Positions 61,647 through 64,000 of a stretch of 64,000 nucleotides of DNA are shown here, piece after piece; positions within the stretch are counted from its first letter, which is position 1, and each line of letters begins with the position of its first letter. The notes under the pieces are model-generated. The model saw nothing but the letters and a program-made list of their open reading frames with translations, had not been told where the DNA came from and did not search any database. This stretch comes from Komagataeibacter xylinus (lineage in GTDB: Bacteria; Pseudomonadota; Alphaproteobacteria; Acetobacterales; Acetobacteraceae). Both the position numbers and the translations under genes were made by a program. The stretch lies in the NCBI RefSeq assembly GCF_009834365.1, contig NZ_CP041348.1:2269001-2333000 (forward strand). Reading direction: 5' to 3'.

Positions 61647-61871
61647 GATGACGCCGCTTTCACACCAGCGGCGCAGACGCCGGTGCACGTTTTTCCAGTC
61701 CCCGAAACGGGCAGGAAGGTCGCGCCATGGAATACCCGCGCGATAGCGATACAGCACCACCTCCACGAACAGACGGTTGTCCACCGCAGTGCCGCCGACA
61801 TAGCCTTCTCGACCAGGAAGAAGATCCTTTATCCGCTCCCATTGGTCATCGCGTAAACTATAGCGCCGCAT
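61647..61871 (-). pseudogene. IS_A transposase, 5' fragment
   Basis: Starting at MRRYSLRDDQWERIKDLLPG and continuing through VEVVLYRYRAGIPWRDLPARFGDW to RRWCESGVI, this is the N-terminal part of an IS5-family transposase. It is cut at the IS256-family insertion; the homologous continuation (VIERIFRYLAAD) is on the far side of that element. Confidence 0.88.
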
Positions 61872-61938
61872 CTGTCTGTCTCCCCCAAAAAACGGGAAAA
61901 CAGTCAGCACACGCAGACACAAAGTACAACCCTCACGT

Positions 61939-63229
61939 GGAGGGTTCGAAAAACCCCTTGGCTCTGAATTGGTGGCTGTGATTCCATACCTTGTGTGATG
62001 ATTGGGGGGATGGCTCATGAAGCAGCCGGGTTTCTTTGATGTTGACGAGCGGCTTGCCCGGTTAAGCGGGCTTGGCGATCAGTTGGAGGCATTTTCCCGG
62101 ACTGTGGATTTTGAGGCGTTCCGCCCTGATCTGGAGAAGGCTCTGGCCTATTCAGACAGGAGCAAAGGCGGCCGTCCCCCGTTCGATCCGGTGCTGATGT
62201 TCAAGATCCTGGTCATCCAGACGCTGAACAATCTCTCCGACGAGCGAACGGAATATCTGATCAACGACCGCCTGTCCTTCATGCGTTTCCTCGGTCTGGG
62301 ACTGTCGGACCGGGTGCCCGATGCCAAAACGGTCTGGCTGTTTCGCGAGCGTCTGACCGAGGCAGGCGCCATCCAGAAGCTGTTCGAGCGCTTTGACGCC
62401 ACCCTGCGTAACGCTGGGTATCTGCCGATGTCCGGCCAGATCCTGGATGCCACGCTGGTGGCAGCGCCAAAGCAGCGCAATACCAAAGGGGAGAAAGCGG
62501 ATCTCCGGGCGGGACGTATTCCAGAAGACTGGCAGGACAAGCCCGCAAAGATGTCGCACAAGGATCGTCATGCACGATGGACACTTAAGTTCACGAAGGC
62601 GAAGCGGCAGGACGATGGAACCATACCGTCGAGCGATCTCGCCATCCCGTTCTTTGGCTACAAATCCCACATCTCCATCGACCGGAAGTTTCGGTTCATC
62701 CGAAAATGGAAGACGACGGATGCCGCCGCCAGTGATGGTGCGCGATTGAGAGAGGGGCTGTTAGATAAAACCAATACGGCCTCAAGCGTTTGGGCTGATA
62801 CAGCTTATCGCTCGAAAGCGAATGAGGACTTCATGGACAAAGAGGGTTTTGTCTCAAAGGTTCACAGAAAAAAGCCGCATCTCAAGCCTATGCCCCGACA
62901 TATCCAGAAATCGAATGCTGGAAAGTCCGTGATCCGATCACGCGTCGAGCACGTCTTTGCCGACCAGAAATCACAGACGGGATTGTTCATCCGAACTGTC
63001 GGTATCACCCGGGCCACCATGAGGATCGGGCTGGCCAATATCGTCTACAACATGCGCCGCTTCCTCTTCCTCGAAAGGTTGAACGCGAGCGCGTAGTCAT
63101 CCAGCGGGAGGGCAGTCCCCGATCTGCTCAAAACGCAGATCAAAAGCTACCCCAAAAACCGTAAATCAAATCGCCAAAACCCTGAAATCACGAGCCAGGC
63201 GCATCAACCAACGGTTCTTCGATCCCTCC
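61939..63229 (+). mobile_element. second IS5-family element (IS_B) inserted in the right arm of IS_A
   Basis: 1291 bp with 17-bp imperfect inverted repeats, GGAGGGTTCGAAAAACC on the left and GGTTCTTCGATCCCTCC on the right. A 4-bp direct repeat ACGT flanks it (61935-61938 and 63230-63233). It separates the IS_A transposase start from the IS_A right terminal repeat. Confidence 0.85.
62017..63096 (+). CDS. IS5-family transposase (IS_B)
   Basis: 359 residues, looks intact. QPGFFDVDERLARLSGLGDQLEAF is the typical IS5-group N terminus; the DDE residues are in ILDATLV, ADTAYRS and RSRVEHVFADQK. GGGGGGA stands before the ATG at 62017. Confidence 0.95.
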   Translation: MKQPGFFDVDERLARLSGLGDQLEAFSRTVDFEAFRPDLEKALAYSDRSKGGRPPFDPVLMFKILVIQTLNNLSDERTEYLINDRLSFMRFLGLGLSDRVPDAKTVWLFRERLTEAGAIQKLFERFDATLRNAGYLPMSGQILDATLVAAPKQRNTKGEKADLRAGRIPEDWQDKPAKMSHKDRHARWTLKFTKAKRQDDGTIPSSDLAIPFFGYKSHISIDRKFRFIRKWKTTDAAASDGARLREGLLDKTNTASSVWADTAYRSKANEDFMDKEGFVSKVHRKKPHLKPMPRHIQKSNAGKSVIRSRVEHVFADQKSQTGLFIRTVGITRATMRIGLANIVYNMRRFLFLERLNASA

Positions 63230-63255
63230 ACGTGCCACACTCAGGGCTTAACTGA

Positions 63256-63284
63256 CGACACGCCGTAGTGCATTTGAGTATAAT
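63256..63284 (+). promoter_or_regulatory. possible hybrid promoter at the IS_A right end
   Basis: A consensus TATAAT (63279-63284) lies just outside IS_A. ACGACA or CGACAC within the terminal repeat lies 17-18 bp upstream and could be the -35, directed outward toward the next gene. The -35 match is only fair. Confidence 0.35.
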
Positions 63285-63449
63285 ATTTGACGTATAGAAG
63301 ACTATTGAGAGTGCCCTTCAGGAATCAGTCAGATATATTTAAGATAGTAGGAAGAACTGCTTGGGGGCGGACAACCTACCACACTGACCTTGATAACGAT
63401 TGATTCGCCAGACTCGCACTCTTCCTGACAAACTATGGCAGGAGGAACC

Positions 63450-64000
63450 ATGCGATTTATCATTTTAAGCTTAGTCGGCTTATTCGCGACTGGAATCGCC
63501 TATGCGGAACGGCCAAAAGGGGATGGAATTGTCGAAATATGCGCAGCATATAACCCGGCCGACCAAGAAGATTTTCAAAAAGAATTTTCGTTCGGGAATA
63601 TTACTATTCCCGCAGGTGCCGTATTTGATGGAACGGCCCATATGTTTAATGGGTTGAAAGATCCTCGGGACGAGGAACACATGACGGATGAGGTCGCGGC
63701 CCATGGTGGAAAAATCTGGCCGTCTATCAGCGATGCAGAAGAAAAAAAGAGAGAAGATGACTTGCGGATAGACCGTGATCCGGGGCATTCTCATCAAGCG
63801 TTTATCACCGATGATCCAATCAAGCTTAGCAAGCATCATCTATGTGAAAAAGTGAGTGCGCATGTAATGGTATCCTCCCAATGGGATTGGGATGCGCGTC
63901 CCATTGATGTTTCCGCGTCCCTGTATTATCAAGCCTATGGTGTGGTCTCAGATAACAAGATAGATACTTCATTTGATAATGAGGTGATGGCATTCAAATG
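63450..64000 (+). CDS. secreted protein of unknown function (3' end beyond window)
   Basis: An open frame begins at ATG 63450 after a strong site (GGAGGAACC) and stays open to the last base, 183 codons. The first 19 residues (MRFIILSLVGLFATGIAYA) form a classical signal peptide with an AYA cleavage site, so the product should be exported. The mature part is polar with two cysteines (EICAAY and HHLCEK) and no motif I recognise. Codon use is AT-richer than in the housekeeping genes, which suggests acquired DNA. The opposite-strand frame across the same bases is judged a shadow. Confidence 0.75.
   Translation, partial: MRFIILSLVGLFATGIAYAERPKGDGIVEICAAYNPADQEDFQKEFSFGNITIPAGAVFDGTAHMFNGLKDPRDEEHMTDEVAAHGGKIWPSISDAEEKKREDDLRIDRDPGHSHQAFITDDPIKLSKHHLCEKVSAHVMVSSQWDWDARPIDVSASLYYQAYGVVSDNKIDTSFDNEVMAFK

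Larger units (their letters stand above)
59768..63269 (-). mobile_element. IS5-family element (IS_A), carrying two nested insertions
   Basis: A 24-bp perfect inverted repeat marks the ends: it begins ACTACGGCGTGTCGTCAG at 59768 and its complement ends at 63269. Removing the IS256-family element with one target repeat, and the second IS5 element with one target repeat, leaves about 870 bp, a normal size for the IS427/IS1031 group. I see no matching target duplication outside the ends (TGA on the left, GCA on the right). Confidence 0.85.

Noticed and set aside
63480..63839. 119-codon minus-strand frame at the window end
   Set aside because: It lies opposite the plus-strand frame, which has a strong SD and a signal peptide; the minus frame has neither.

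Overview
The window is a contiguous piece of a GC-rich alphaproteobacterial chromosome. It most resembles an acetic acid bacterium of the Komagataeibacter/Gluconacetobacter group. The main reasons are a single-polypeptide BcsA-BcsB cellulose synthase, which is characteristic of that group, a SUF-only iron-sulfur operon headed by an Rrf2 regulator, the tig-clpP-clpX-lon-hup block, a complete-looking alphaproteobacterial nuo operon followed by birA and rnj, and IS5-family elements. The assignment is by recognition of protein families only; no database search was run.

Layout. 1-1880 is the 3' part of fusA, followed by a strong terminator. 2053-5704 (minus) holds a metallo-beta-lactamase-fold hydrolase overlapping a divergent PEP-carboxylase-like gene. 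5862-7157 is a DUF445 membrane protein. 7279-13875 is the suf operon (rrf2-sufB-C-D-S-U-T-A); its regulator gene carries a frameshift caused by a third copy of a 7-bp tandem repeat. 13974-17494 (minus) holds an rRNA/tRNA uracil methyltransferase, a DEAD-box helicase and a CopD-like membrane protein. 17632-19095 is the bifunctional NAD(P)HX repair enzyme. 19177-26381 is tRNA-Leu, trigger factor, ClpP, ClpX, Lon, HU, tRNA-Val and tRNA-Asp, a protein-quality-control block. 26674-39698 is the respiratory complex I operon nuoA-L plus nuoN, with no nuoM at the locus. birA and rnj (RNase J) follow, then proS, lolC/lolD (lipoprotein export), dnaE, metX-metW (methionine biosynthesis), a nitroreductase and an RhlE-type helicase with a Gly/Arg-rich tail.

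The accessory end begins near 53950. An AT-rich, palindrome-containing leader precedes a stand-alone fused cellulose synthase bcsAB (54352-58944) that has no bcsC, bcsD or accessory genes beside it. After it come tRNA-Ser, the wreck of a tyrosine recombinase, and a 3.5-kb nest of three insertion sequences: an IS5-family element whose transposase is split by an IS256-family element with a clean 8-bp target duplication, and whose right arm is split by a second IS5-type element with a 4-bp duplication. The last 730 bases are AT-richer and contain the start of an unrecognised secreted protein that runs off the window.

The most useful points are the slippage-type frameshift in the suf regulator, the missing nuoM, the PEP-carboxylase-like protein with altered catalytic motifs, the orphan bcsAB, the nested IS structure with a possible outward hybrid promoter, and the unreported 3'-terminal secreted ORF.
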